In this document: positions 9,975 to 18,262 of the stretch, piece by piece
Layout of the letters: the number at the start of each line of letters is the position of its first letter
Numbering within the stretch: position 1 is the first letter of the stretch
Assembly: GCF_016889705.1 (NCBI RefSeq)
Contig: NZ_CP069526.1
Location: forward strand, 3,348,001 to 3,412,000
Source: Amycolatopsis sp. FDAARGOS 1241
GTDB lineage: Bacteria; Actinomycetota; Actinomycetes; Mycobacteriales; Pseudonocardiaceae
Reading direction: 5' to 3'
Length of the DNA: 64,000 nt
Made by a program: the position numbers and the translations under genes
The notes under the pieces: generated by a model
What the model was told of the DNA's origin: nothing
The model's input: only the letters and a program-made list of their open reading frames with translations
Database searches by the model: none

Positions 9975-10952
9975 TCAGCCGAGGGCCTGGCGGAGGTGCA
10001 CCCGGCGGTAAGCCGACGGCGGGGTGTCGAAGTGGTCGAGGAAGGCCTGCCGCAGCGTTTCGGTGGAGCCGAAACCGCAGCGGCGCGCGATGGCGGCCAG
10101 CGGGAGGTCGGTACCGGCGAGCAGGCGGGCGGCGTGCTCGGCGCGGACGGTCCGCACGTACTTGCCGGGGGTGGTGCCGAGGTGGGCGTCGAACAGGCGC
10201 GTCAGCTGCCGCGTGCTGATCCCGGCCTGCCGGGCCAGCACGGGCGTGCCGAGGTCGTCGCCGAGGTGCTCGGTGACGAACGCCGTGAGGTCGCGCACCT
10301 GCCGGTGCTCCGGCGGCGGTCCGGACAGGAACATGCTCACCTGCGCCTGGTTGCCGGGCCGCTGCAGGTACGTCACGAGCGCGCGGGCGGCTTCGCGCGC
10401 GAGTGTCGGGCCGTGGTCCTCTTCGACGAACGCCAGCGCGAGGTCCAGTCCGCTGGTGACGCCGGCGGAGGTGTAGACGTCGCCGTGGCGGATGAACAGC
10501 GGCACCGGATCCACGGTCACCGCGGGGTACCGGGCCGCCAGCTGCGCCGCGTACGCCCAGTGCGTGGTCGCGCGGCGGCCGCTGAGCAGGCCGGACGCGG
10601 CAAGCACGGTCGAGCCGGTGCACACCGACGCCGTGCGCGTGCTCGTCCGGGCGAGGCGGCGGACGTGTTCGAGCAGGCGCTCGTCGGCCGCGGCCGTCTT
10701 GTGGCCGACGCCGCCGGAGACGACCACCGTGTGGAGATCGCCCGCGACCTGGTCGAGGCGGACGTGGGGCGTGAGCGTGATCCCCGACTGGCAGCGGAAC
10801 GGACGACCGTCCACAGTGGCCAGCCGGATGTGGTACGGCGGCCGCGCGCCGAGCCGGTTGGCGGCGTCGAGCGCGTCGGAGACGCACGCGATGTCGAGCA
10901 GCTCGGCGCCGTCGTACGCGACGATCACGACCTGCCGTTCCGGTCCCGCCAT
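9975..10952 (-). CDS. GlxA-family AraC-type transcriptional regulator
   Basis: This is a 325-residue regulator with two parts. The N-terminal half (about 8-185) is a DJ-1/PfpI class I glutamine amidotransferase-like domain with SVCTGSTVLAASGLLSGRRATTHW, which is usually a sensing domain in this family. The C-terminal half (about 225-320) is an AraC double helix-turn-helix ending GFGSTETLRQAFLDHFDTPPSAYR. It is transcribed divergently from a stand-alone DJ-1/PfpI gene only 98 bases away, so it very likely controls that gene and itself. The ATG start at 10952 fits. The inducer is unknown. Confidence 0.93.
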   Translation of the reverse strand: MAGPERQVVIVAYDGAELLDIACVSDALDAANRLGARPPYHIRLATVDGRPFRCQSGITLTPHVRLDQVAGDLHTVVVSGGVGHKTAAADERLLEHVRRLARTSTRTASVCTGSTVLAASGLLSGRRATTHWAYAAQLAARYPAVTVDPVPLFIRHGDVYTSAGVTSGLDLALAFVEEDHGPTLAREAARALVTYLQRPGNQAQVSMFLSGPPPEHRQVRDLTAFVTEHLGDDLGTPVLARQAGISTRQLTRLFDAHLGTTPGKYVRTVRAEHAARLLAGTDLPLAAIARRCGFGSTETLRQAFLDHFDTPPSAYRRVHLRQALG

Positions 10953-10990
10953 GATCGAACGTTAGCAGGTCACCGGGCCGAACGACGTGG

Positions 10991-11042
10991 TTCGCAGGAA
11001 TGCGGACATGCGCCGCCCCCGCCGGGTGTTTCGCAGGCACGC
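10991..11042. promoter_or_regulatory. Direct-repeat operator candidate between glxA-like and DJ-1 genes
   Basis: Two copies of TTCGCAGGMAYGC lie at 10991-11003 and 11030-11042, 39 bases apart, in the 98-base divergent intergenic region. The second copy ends 8 bases before the DJ-1 start. AraC-type proteins commonly bind direct repeats near the -35 element, so these are plausible sites for the adjacent GlxA-like regulator. This rests on position and repetition only. Confidence 0.45.
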
Positions 11043-11050
11043 TGGTCCCC

Positions 11051-11749
11051 ATGACCGAGAAGACGTTCGCGTTTGTCGTGTATCCCGGCCTGACGGTGCT
11101 CGACCTGGTCGGGCCGTTGCAGGTCCTGAGCGCCTACGCGCTGATGGAGCCGGAGTTCCGCGTGGTGGTGGTGGGCGAAACCCTTGACGCCGGCGGCACC
11201 GACACGCCCCTGCGGATCGCGCCGAGTCACACGTTCGAGCAGGTTCCGGAGCCTTTCGGCGTCCTCGTCCCGGGCGGTTCCGCCCCGACGGTGCAGGCAC
11301 TCGCGAACCGCCCGCTCATCGACTACCTGACCTCGGCCGCCCGCACGGCCACGCTCATGACGTCGGTCTGCACCGGCGCCCTGCTCCTCGGCGAGGCCGG
11401 CCTCCTGACCGGCCGTGAAGCCACCACGCACTGGATGTTCCGCGACCTGCTGCGCGCGTTCGGCGCCACGCCCGTCGCGAAACGCTGGGTCGAGGACGGC
11501 CCGGTCATCACCGCCGCGGGCGTCTCGGCGGGCATCGACCTGGCCCTGCACCTCGTCGAGCGCCTCGCCGGCCCCGACCTGGCGCGCCGCGTCCAGTTCG
11601 GCATCGAATACGACCCCGAACCTCCCCTCGGCGGCCTCGACTGGTCGGCCGCTCCGTACGCAGAACTGAAGCCACTGTTGGAGTACTCGCTGAGCGACAC
11701 CCTCACCGACCGCCCTGACCTGAAGGCCAAGCTGCTCCAATACGCCTGA
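11051..11749 (+). CDS. DJ-1/PfpI family protein (isonitrile hydratase-like)
   Basis: This is a 232-residue soluble class I glutamine amidotransferase-like protein of the DJ-1/PfpI group. The nucleophile elbow with its cysteine is TSVCTGALLLGEAGLLTGREATTHW (shown here only to mark the cysteine in SVCTG, about residue 103), and the conserved acid region is LDLVGPLQVL near the N-terminus. This layout matches isonitrile hydratases and related small-molecule enzymes. The start is ATG 11051 (MTEKTFAFVVYPG); an upstream in-frame start at 11000 would overlap the promoter region. It is divergent from the GlxA-type regulator. The substrate is not proven. Confidence 0.9.
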   Translation: MTEKTFAFVVYPGLTVLDLVGPLQVLSAYALMEPEFRVVVVGETLDAGGTDTPLRIAPSHTFEQVPEPFGVLVPGGSAPTVQALANRPLIDYLTSAARTATLMTSVCTGALLLGEAGLLTGREATTHWMFRDLLRAFGATPVAKRWVEDGPVITAAGVSAGIDLALHLVERLAGPDLARRVQFGIEYDPEPPLGGLDWSAAPYAELKPLLEYSLSDTLTDRPDLKAKLLQYA

Positions 11750-11817
11750 CCGGCGGGTCCGGCTGCGGTCGCGGCAGGCCCCGCCGCCGCCTCGTCGCGC
11801 GCCGAGCGGCCGGGTGC

Positions 11818-12260
11818 GAGGGGACCGTTCGCACCGTTGGGCGTGGCTGAGTGATCCCTTCACGAGGGATGAGTTGGGCCGTGCGCGCGGGTGGTCCTGA
11901 ACGGGGTCCCGGTGTCGCCGCGCGGTGCGGTGCCGGTCGCGGGAGGAACGGTACCCCTTTCGCTCGCCGGCTCGCGGAGCGGCACTTCCGGGCGTGAGGG
12001 GGGACCGTTCGTGCCTTGCTGGCGCGGTGTGGCCTGACCCGACGGGGCCGTTCGTGCGCTCGGGGTGCGGCGGGGTTCGGAGCGTGACGTCCATCCGTGC
12101 CTTGCGGGCGCAATGCGAGACGGTGCGAGAGGACCAGTCATGCCACGGGGGTGCGGCATGACTTGGCTCAAGGGGACCGGTCGTGTTTACGGCAGTGGGG
12201 TGAGGGGACCAGTCATGCCACGACGGTGCGGGATGCCGTGAGGGGCCCAGTCATGCTGCG
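11818..12260. repeat. Dispersed short repeats around GGGGACCnGTCnTGCC
   Basis: This is non-coding space with at least seven related units of the form GGGGACCGTTCGTGCC or GGGGACCAGTCATGCC, at about 11818, 12000, 12042, 12129, 12170, 12202 and 12240. The last four are spaced 30-42 bases apart. Units differ by a few bases and are separated by GC-rich spacers, so they are not a CRISPR array, whose repeats would be near-identical. They look like a family of intergenic repeats. The rest of 11750-12250 shows no convincing gene. Confidence 0.55.
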
Positions 12261-12625
12261 ACGTCGGCGTGGGCCATCGTGCCGTACTTCCGGGCCTGCC
12301 ACACATGCGCGAGCTCGTGCGCCACGACCGCGGGCAGGTACCGGCACGGGATGCCGGAGGAGTAGACCACCGCCGACTCCGTCGCGTACGCGGCCGCGTT
12401 GTCCGGCGCCTGCGCCTTCATCCGCTCGGGGAGACCACCGCGAACGACGAGACGTGCTCACCGAGCCGCGCCGTCGTCGCCGCGATCACCGCCGAACGGT
12501 CGCACGCCGGCGCCGCGGCCGGCCGCTCGGCAGGCTGTATCGGCGTAGCGAACCCGGCCAGCGCGATGACCACAGCCAGGCCAGCGACTGCCCGGGTTCC
12601 GCGTCGGTCGCGGCGTGCCCCGGTG
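12251..12625 (-). pseudogene. Secreted metallopeptidase-like remnant with HELAH motif
   Basis: Two reading frames join into one short secreted protein. The first gives a signal-peptide-like stretch (VAGLAVVIALAGFATPIQP) and then ATTARLGEHVSSFAVVSP. The second continues ERMKAQAPDNAAAYATESA, then a zinc-type motif in VVAHELAHVWQARKYG, and ends at a stop at 12251. The break lies in a run of four C (minus strand) near 12430, and one extra C restores the join (VSP-ERMKAQ). No good start codon is seen in frame, so the N-terminus may also be damaged. It is probably a small HExxH peptidase-like protein, either decayed or affected by sequence errors. Confidence 0.6.
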
Positions 12626-12984
12626 GTCGAGGTGTCTGCCCCATATCTGCCCCACGAGTGAGGTTGCAGGGCAGGTCATGGCGCATACGAGGGCAATCAC
12701 TGGGACATCACCTTCTCCACGAGCGGCGGCCGATCGGCTTCCGGCGCGCACCCGCCGCCGCTGTGGTGCGCGCCCGAACCCCCGCCCGGCCGGGCGGCCA
12801 CGGACCGATCCGAGGCCGGGGCGGGGCCTGGCCACCTCTGAGGGCGATGGGCAGTCTCCGGCCCGGCGCACCAGTCACATGACCGGTGCGTGCACGTTCC
12901 GTCACCAGGGGTGGCAGGTGAGGTCGCCCACCCGCGTGGCCCGCGAGGGTTGACCGGGCAGGCGGACGGCGTACCGTCGTACAG

Positions 12985-13338
12985 ATGCCCCACAGCCGAG
13001 GGGGTTCCGGCCTCACCCTCCTGACTTCCGTCCGCGACGACGACCTCGTGCTCGTGACCGCCGTGGGCGAGATCGACGCCGCTTCGATCGGCGACTTCCG
13101 GACGGTGCTGGCCGAAGCGTGCGTAGTGGGGGACAAGCTCGTGGTCGACCTCTCGCGGGTCGGGTTCCTCAGCTGCGCCGGACTGCGCGCGCTGGAGGAG
13201 ACGAGCCGCACGCGGCCTTCGCTGTCGGTGGTCGTGACCGTGCCGCTGGTGCTGCGCGTTTTCGGTGTGACGGGCGCCGACAAGGCGCTCGACGTACGTC
13301 CGGGCCTCGTGGAAGCGTGTGCCGCCGCCCGGGCATGA
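12985..13338 (+). CDS. STAS-domain anti-sigma factor antagonist
   Basis: This is a 117-residue single-domain protein of the STAS family, whose members bind anti-sigma kinases and release sigma factors when unphosphorylated. The core reads LVLVTAVGEIDAASIGDF, then KLVVDLSRVGFLSCAGLRAL, where the serine usually phosphorylated sits in the conserved FLSCAGL position (about residue 61). No anti-sigma kinase or sigma gene is adjacent, so its partner must be elsewhere. The ATG start at 12985 is the only sensible one. Confidence 0.92.
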   Translation: MPHSRGGSGLTLLTSVRDDDLVLVTAVGEIDAASIGDFRTVLAEACVVGDKLVVDLSRVGFLSCAGLRALEETSRTRPSLSVVVTVPLVLRVFGVTGADKALDVRPGLVEACAAARA

Positions 13339-13438
13339 GCTGCCGCTGATCGGGTGGCGATCACGCCGCGGTGGTTGGTGCCGCGCCGCCGCTGGGTAGT
13401 CCTCCGGTGAACCCGAGAGAACGGCGAGGTGATCCGGG

Positions 13439-13831
13439 ATGTCCACCCCGACCGAACGCTCCGGTGCCCGCGGCGCTGTCGGCGCGCTGGTCGGAGCAGC
13501 TGCCGGGCTGGCCGTGCTGGCCGGTCTGTACTTGATCATCGGCCCGTGGCTAGCGCGCTTCGGCGGCGCGGCCGAACTCGCGGTCAGCAACACCGTGACG
13601 GGGCTGGCCATCATCGTGCTCGCGGCCGTGCGAGCACGCGATCCGCGGCCGCAGGCCCTCACGTGGGTGCTGCCCGTGCTCGGCCTCTGGGCCGCGATCT
13701 CTCCGCTGGTGCTGCGCTACGGCGACGAAACCGCGCCGTCGGCGGGCGCCTTGGCGGGCAACGTGATCGCCGGCGTCGTCGTGCTGGCCGCCGGTGTCGC
13801 GCTGCTGCTGAAGCGCCCGGCTAATCGCTGA
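13439..13831 (+). CDS. SPW repeat-type membrane protein
   Basis: This is a 130-residue integral membrane protein with four predicted helices (about 12-32, 45-62, 70-88 and 102-122). The pairs LIIGPWLARFG and AAISPLVLRYGDE occupy the places of the SPW motif repeats that name this family, here as GPW and SPL. SPW proteins are common in actinobacteria, often near stress genes, and have no known activity. The preceding gene is the STAS protein. The 3' end overlaps the convergent LigD-like gene by 11 bases. Confidence 0.78.
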   Translation: MSTPTERSGARGAVGALVGAAAGLAVLAGLYLIIGPWLARFGGAAELAVSNTVTGLAIIVLAAVRARDPRPQALTWVLPVLGLWAAISPLVLRYGDETAPSAGALAGNVIAGVVVLAAGVALLLKRPANR

Positions 13832-15197
13832 GCAACCCACGCCAGCGAGGCGCGGAATTCGGCCCGTGCACGACCTCTGCGGCGAGCACGGGCCGGACCC
13901 AGTGTGCGTCGGCGTGTTCGGGCGCCTGCTCGAACGGCGAATCCGGTTGTTCCAGCTGCGCCAGCGCGGCGGCCAGGGAGACGAGTTCCCCTTGGGAGAA
14001 GCCGACTCCGACGCTGCCCGCGTACCGCAACCCGGCGCCGTCGGGAACGCCCAGCAGCAGCGAGGCGAACGTGCCGGCACGGCGTCCGCCGCCGGGCCGC
14101 CAGCCGCCGATCACGACGCGGCGAACGTCAGGCGACTCGACGTACAGCCAGTCCGAGTTGGCGCGGCCGGGCCGGTACGGGCTCGACCGGCGCTTGGCCA
14201 CGAGGCCGGGTAGTCCGTGCTCGCGGCTCGCCCGCGCGACCGCGCCGCCGTCGCCGAAGTGCGCGGCCGGGACCTGCCAGTGATCGCCGCGGAGGCCGAG
14301 GTCGTCCAGCAGGGCCCGGCGTTCGGTGTACGGCAACTCCAGCCGCGACCGGTAGTCGAGGTGCAGCACGTCGGAGACGAAGAAGAACGCCGGGTGCCGG
14401 TCCACGAGCCGGACGGCGACGGCCGGATCGGCTTCGGTGCGCCGGCGAAGGCCCGCCGGGTCCGGCTTGCCGCCGGAGAACACCACGATCTCCCCGTCCA
14501 GCAACGCTTCCGAGGAACCGAGTTGCGCGCCGAGGCCGCGTAGCTCCGGGTAGCGGCCGGTGACGTCGGCGCCGGTCTCGTCGATGGCCGTCACCCGCCC
14601 GCCGCCCGCGCGCACGATCGTCCGGCGCCCGCCCCACGCGAACTCGTAGGCCCACTCGGCGTCTTCGGCGGTCGAGGGCAGGCGGCCGGGCCGCGCGGGC
14701 ATCGGCGCGAGGAACCTCGGGGTGTCTTCGTGCCCGGCTTCCGCGGGGTCGAGCCGGCGCAGCGTCCAGCCGTCGGCCACGCCGTCTTCGCGGCGGCCGA
14801 GTTCGTAGCGGCCGCGAAGACGTTCGCCGTACAGCACGAACTCGATGCGATGCTCGTGCCAGTGGACTGTCTCGTAGCGGCCACGGTCCCACACCTCGAC
14901 GGTGCCAGCGCCGTACTCGCCCTGCGGGATCTCGCCCTCGAAGTCCGCGTAGGCCACGTCTTGGTCATCGATCCGGACGGCGAGCCGACCGCGGCCGGGG
15001 GATCGGGGCACCCCACGCGGGACGGTCCACGAGGCGAGCACCCCGGCGCGTTCGAGCCGGAAGTCCCAGTGCAACTGGCTCGCGTGATGTTCCTGGACGA
15101 CGAAGACGCCGCCGCGGTCGACGGGGGTTTCGGGCACTGCTTCGGGGGTGCAGCCGAGTGCGCGCTTGCGCCGGCGTTCGGCGAGTTCGTCCGCCAT
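13821..15197 (-). CDS. LigD-like protein: 3'-phosphoesterase plus degenerate DNA ligase domain
   Basis: This 458-residue protein has a phosphoesterase (PE) domain followed by an ATP-dependent DNA ligase adenylation and OB-like region. The PE domain (about 30-150) keeps its hallmark histidines and acid in QEHHASQLHWDFRLE and the EIPQGEYGAGTVEVWDRG stretch. The ligase domain starts about 180, but where LigD has the AMP-accepting KxDG (YEPKWDG) this protein has YEFAWGG: the lysine position is Ala187 and the aspartate position Gly189. The late motif DWLKVK is also changed to DWLYVE. It therefore probably trims 3' ends but cannot seal nicks. Ku is encoded at about 23 kb, so a role in end joining is plausible. 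Confidence 0.85.
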   Translation of the reverse strand: MADELAERRRKRALGCTPEAVPETPVDRGGVFVVQEHHASQLHWDFRLERAGVLASWTVPRGVPRSPGRGRLAVRIDDQDVAYADFEGEIPQGEYGAGTVEVWDRGRYETVHWHEHRIEFVLYGERLRGRYELGRREDGVADGWTLRRLDPAEAGHEDTPRFLAPMPARPGRLPSTAEDAEWAYEFAWGGRRTIVRAGGGRVTAIDETGADVTGRYPELRGLGAQLGSSEALLDGEIVVFSGGKPDPAGLRRRTEADPAVAVRLVDRHPAFFFVSDVLHLDYRSRLELPYTERRALLDDLGLRGDHWQVPAAHFGDGGAVARASREHGLPGLVAKRRSSPYRPGRANSDWLYVESPDVRRVVIGGWRPGGGRRAGTFASLLLGVPDGAGLRYAGSVGVGFSQGELVSLAAALAQLEQPDSPFEQAPEHADAHWVRPVLAAEVVHGPNSAPRWRGLLSD

Positions 15198-15247
15198 GGC
15201 AGGCGTGGCACCCTCGTCCCTTCGGGTGCGCCCACTCTAGTCCTCGT

Positions 15248-15994
15248 TCACCCCAGCACGCGCTCCAGCCACGCCTGCCACACCTTGCTCTGTTCCTCCG
15301 GGTCTGCCTCGAAGAAGAGGTGGTGCCCGACCGCGATCGGCATGCCGAGCGCCGAGCGCTCGTGGAAGCGGTAGAGCGCGCCGGCCGTGCGGATCCCGGC
15401 GTAGTGCGCGTTCGGGTAGTCCAGCACGCCGTCGATGGCGGGAAGCCCGTCGACCTCGAAGTGCACCGGCTGACCCGCCTCGGGTGTGGCGGGGAGGCCG
15501 AGGGCGGCGACGAGCTTGCGCCACGCTTCGGGAGCCGCCGACGACTCCGGCCCGGACGCGAGCACGAACTGCGCGCGGCGGCCCGGAAAGTACCGCAGGA
15601 GCTGGCCGAGTGTGTGCAGGTACATGTCCCAGCCGCGGCTGAAGCCCTCGTGGTACTCCTCGCCCCAGTCCTCCGCGGTGAAACCGTGGTGGATGAAACG
15701 CAGCACCGACGTGCCGCCCCCGGTCGCTTCCACGAGGAACTCGAACGCGTCGAAGCTGCCGTCGGGCGCGGGCGTGGCGCGGTAGGCGAACCGGTGCGGC
15801 GGTTCCCACGTGGTGATCTCGGCTTCGCTGGTGAATTCGCCCATGCGGAAGCGGACTCGACGGGCGCCGGCGTCGACCTCGTGCTTGCCCATGAACCACG
15901 AATCGATACCGGGCCCCGTGGCCACGGCATCCCACACGGCCTCGGGGTCAGCGGGCAGGCGGACCTGCTTGGCGACTTCGAACTCGTGCGTCAT
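15248..15994 (-). CDS. SRPBCC (AHSA1/START-like) domain protein
   Basis: This is a 248-residue protein with an SRPBCC hydrophobic-ligand fold (about 1-145). It shows ADPEAVWDAVATGPGIDSWF, the strands FAYRATPAPDGSFDAFEF and TSVLRFIHHGFTAEDW, and the long C-terminal helix with GWDMYLHTLGQLLRYF. The extra C-terminal 100 residues are unassigned and may be a second, degenerate copy of the fold. It starts at ATG 15994 after GAGGAGGAACC. Such genes are usually next to an ArsR regulator. None is present here, although an ArsR-like inverted repeat lies 40 bases upstream. Confidence 0.85.
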   Translation of the reverse strand: MTHEFEVAKQVRLPADPEAVWDAVATGPGIDSWFMGKHEVDAGARRVRFRMGEFTSEAEITTWEPPHRFAYRATPAPDGSFDAFEFLVEATGGGTSVLRFIHHGFTAEDWGEEYHEGFSRGWDMYLHTLGQLLRYFPGRRAQFVLASGPESSAAPEAWRKLVAALGLPATPEAGQPVHFEVDGLPAIDGVLDYPNAHYAGIRTAGALYRFHERSALGMPIAVGHHLFFEADPEEQSKVWQAWLERVLG

Positions 15995-16033
15995 GACCGG
16001 TTCCTCCTCACCTGACGGAACTTCACCGTGGCA

Positions 16034-16053
16034 TTGACAAGAATAGTTGTCAA
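16034..16053. promoter_or_regulatory. Inverted repeat TTGACAA-N6-TTGTCAA, ArsR-like operator candidate
   Basis: Perfect 7-base arms with a 6-base spacer lie between the divergent SRPBCC and TPP-enzyme genes, 40 bases before the SRPBCC start and 63 before the other. The left arm also reads as a -35 element (TTGACA). Sites of this shape are typical of ArsR-family repressors that control SRPBCC genes. The repressor is not encoded nearby. Confidence 0.55.
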
Positions 16054-16115
16054 GGGTGCGGCGGGGTGCGGCGTCCAGGTGCGAGACTGCGGGGGACCGA
16101 GGGAAAGGACCGCTC

Positions 16116-17862
16116 ATGGCGACCGTGGCCGACCAGCTGATCGACGTGCTCGTGCAATCCGGCGTGCGGCGCATCTACGGGGTGGTGGGCGACAGCCTCA
16201 ACCCCGTCGTCGACGCCGTGCGCCGCACCGGGGGAGCGGCGAAGGGTGGCATCGACTGGGTGCACGTGCGCAACGAGGAGGCGGGCGCGTTCGCAGCGGC
16301 CGCCGAAGCGCAGGTCACCGGGCAGCTGGCCGTGTGTGCCGGCAGCTGCGGGCCCGGCAACCTGCACCTGCTGCAGGGGGTCTACGACGCGCACCGCTCG
16401 GGCGCGCCGGTGCTCGCCATCGCGTCGCACATCCCGTCGACGCAGATCGGCACCGGGTTCTTCCAGGAAACGCACCCGCAGCAGCTGTTCGCCGAGTGCT
16501 CGCACTACTGCGAGCTGGTCAGCAGCCCCGAGCAGATGCCGCGGCTCGCGCGGATCGCGGTGCAGAACGCCGTGGGGCGGCGCGGTGCGGCCGTGCTCGT
16601 GCTGCCCGGCGACGTCTCGCACGAGCCGGCGGCCCACCCGACGGGCGTGTCCGCCTCGCTCGGCACGCCACCGGCGGTGGTGCCCGCGGCGGGCGACGTC
16701 GACCGGCTGGTGGAGCGGATCAACCGGGCCGAGAAGGTGATGATCATGGCCGGCGCGGGCTGCCGCGACGCCCACGACGATCTCCTCGCGCTGGCGGACA
16801 CCGTGGCCGCACCCGTCGGGCATTCCTTGCGGGGCAAGGAGTTCGTGCAGTACGACAACCCGTTCGACGTCGGCATGAGCGGCCTGCTCGGCTACGGCGC
16901 GTGTTACGAAGCGATGCACGAGGCCGACCTCGTGCTGTTGCTCGGCACCGATTTCCCGTACGACACGTTCCTGCCGCAGCGCAACACCGTGCAGGTCGAC
17001 CTCGACCCGGCCCGCATCGGGCGCCGCTCGGTGCTGGAGTTCGGCGTGCTGGGCGACGTCGGCGCCACGATCCGCGCCGCATGGCCGCGGTTGCGGCGCA
17101 AGGAAGACCGCTCGTACCTGCATGCCATGCTGCGCAAGCACGAGCGCGGCTTGCAGCGCGTGGTCGACGCCTACACCGGCGACGTCGCGCAGCGCGTGCC
17201 GCTGCACCCGGAGTACGTCGCCGACCTCCTCGACGAGGAAGCCGCGGCCGACGCGGTGTTCACCGTGGACACCGGTATGTGCAACGTCTGGGCCGCGCGG
17301 TACCTGACGCCGAACGGCCGGCGCCGCGTGCTGGGTTCGTTCGTGCACGGCAGCATGGCGAACGCTGCCGCACGCCATCGGCGCCCAGTGCGCAGCCCAG
17401 GGCCGCCAGGTCGTCGCGATGTGCGGCGACGGCGGGCTGGCCATGCTGCTGGGCGAGCTGCTGACCTTGCGCACGCAGAAGCTGCCGGTGAAAGCCGTGG
17501 TGTTCAACAACTCCTCGCTGGGCATGGTCAAGCTCGAAATGCTCGTCGACGGACTGCCGTCCTTCGGCACCGACCATGACCAGGTGGACTTCGCCGCCCT
17601 CGCCCGGGCGGCCGGCCTGCACGCCCGCCGCGTCGAAAAGCCGGCCGAAGTGCGCGACGGCCTCCGCGAGATCCTCGACCACGACGGCCCGGCCGTCCTG
17701 GACGTCGTCACCGACCCCAACGCCCTGTCCATCCCCCCGAACATCACCGCGGCGCAGGTCCGCGGTTTCGCGCTGGCCGCCTCGCGCACGGTGCTCGGCG
17801 GCGGGGTGGGCAAGATGCTGGAGCTGGCGAAGTCGAACCTGCGCAACGTGCCGCGCCCGTGA
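16116..17862 (+). pseudogene. Pyruvate oxidase/dehydrogenase-type TPP enzyme (PoxB-like), frameshift near 17364
   Basis: This is a thiamine diphosphate enzyme of the acetolactate synthase/pyruvate oxidase group, closest in pattern to PoxB, which oxidatively decarboxylates pyruvate at the membrane. The N-terminal pyrimidine-binding domain has the catalytic glutamate in HVRNEEAGAFAAAA, the middle FAD-type domain follows, and the C-terminal TPP motif is CGDGGLAMLLGEL ... VVFNNSSLGMVK. The frame breaks after GSFVHGSMANA and resumes as LPHAIGAQ. Restoring two bases (GCGCTG for GCTG near 17364) gives 583 codons, the normal full length. The ATG start at 16116 follows GGGAAAGG. It is either a recent pseudogene or a sequence error. 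Confidence 0.85.
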
Positions 17863-17896
17863 ACGCGAACCGGGGCGGTGCCGCGCACGGCACCGC
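17843..17896 (+). terminator. Hairpin after poxB-like gene, first copy of a 54-base duplication
   Basis: The end of the TPP gene and the bases after it carry GGGGCGGTGCC-N6-GGCACCGCGCC, an 11-base stem with one mismatch. The same 54 bases recur at 18191-18244 with a single difference inside the repeat. A transcript from the upstream gene would end here. There is no U-tract, as is usual for high-GC actinobacteria. Confidence 0.6.
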
Positions 17897-18190
17897 GCCG
17901 CAGCGTGGAGGAATCCGGTGGTGTTCGGCCGCCATTCGGCCGGGGAGGTCGGTGGTGCCGGTCGCGGGCCGCCGCCGAGGTCGACGAGGTCGCGCCGGCG
18001 GCGTGCGAGCGCCTCGGCGGCGGCCAGTGAAGTGAGTTCGCAGCGAGGGAGACTTCCCAGCGGCTCGGCTGATCGGGAGCAGGGGAAACCGGGGGCGGCC
18101 GACCGCAGCGAGGCTGCACATCCCACCGGAAGACTCCGGGCCGACATTGCCGCTGAGGCGCCGGCCCCGCGTCGCGCTGGGGCGACGGTC

Positions 18191-18244
18191 GCAACGTGCC
18201 GCGCCTGTGAACGCGAACCGGGGCGGTGCCGCGCACGGCACCGC
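18191..18244. terminator. Second copy of 54-base repeat with perfect 11-bp hairpin
   Basis: This copy has a perfect stem GGGGCGGTGCC-N6-GGCACCGCCCC. It begins with a copy of the last codons of the TPP gene (GCAACGTGCCGCGCC) and lies 18 bases beyond the stop of the ABC exporter gene on the other strand, so it can end both transcripts. The 294 bases between the copies (17897-18190) hold no convincing gene. The pair looks like a local duplication of the gene's tail. Confidence 0.65.
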
Positions 18245-18262
18245 CCCGGGCAGCGGGGACGT

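Noticed and set aside
9907..11052. Upstream extension of the YibE/F gene to 11052
   Set aside because: The extension is a shadow of the GlxA-type regulator in another frame; ATG 9906 with MSAVAPPDYP is the natural start.
12129..12260. CRISPR array from repeated GGGGACC units
   Set aside because: Units are degenerate and short, and spacing is irregular.
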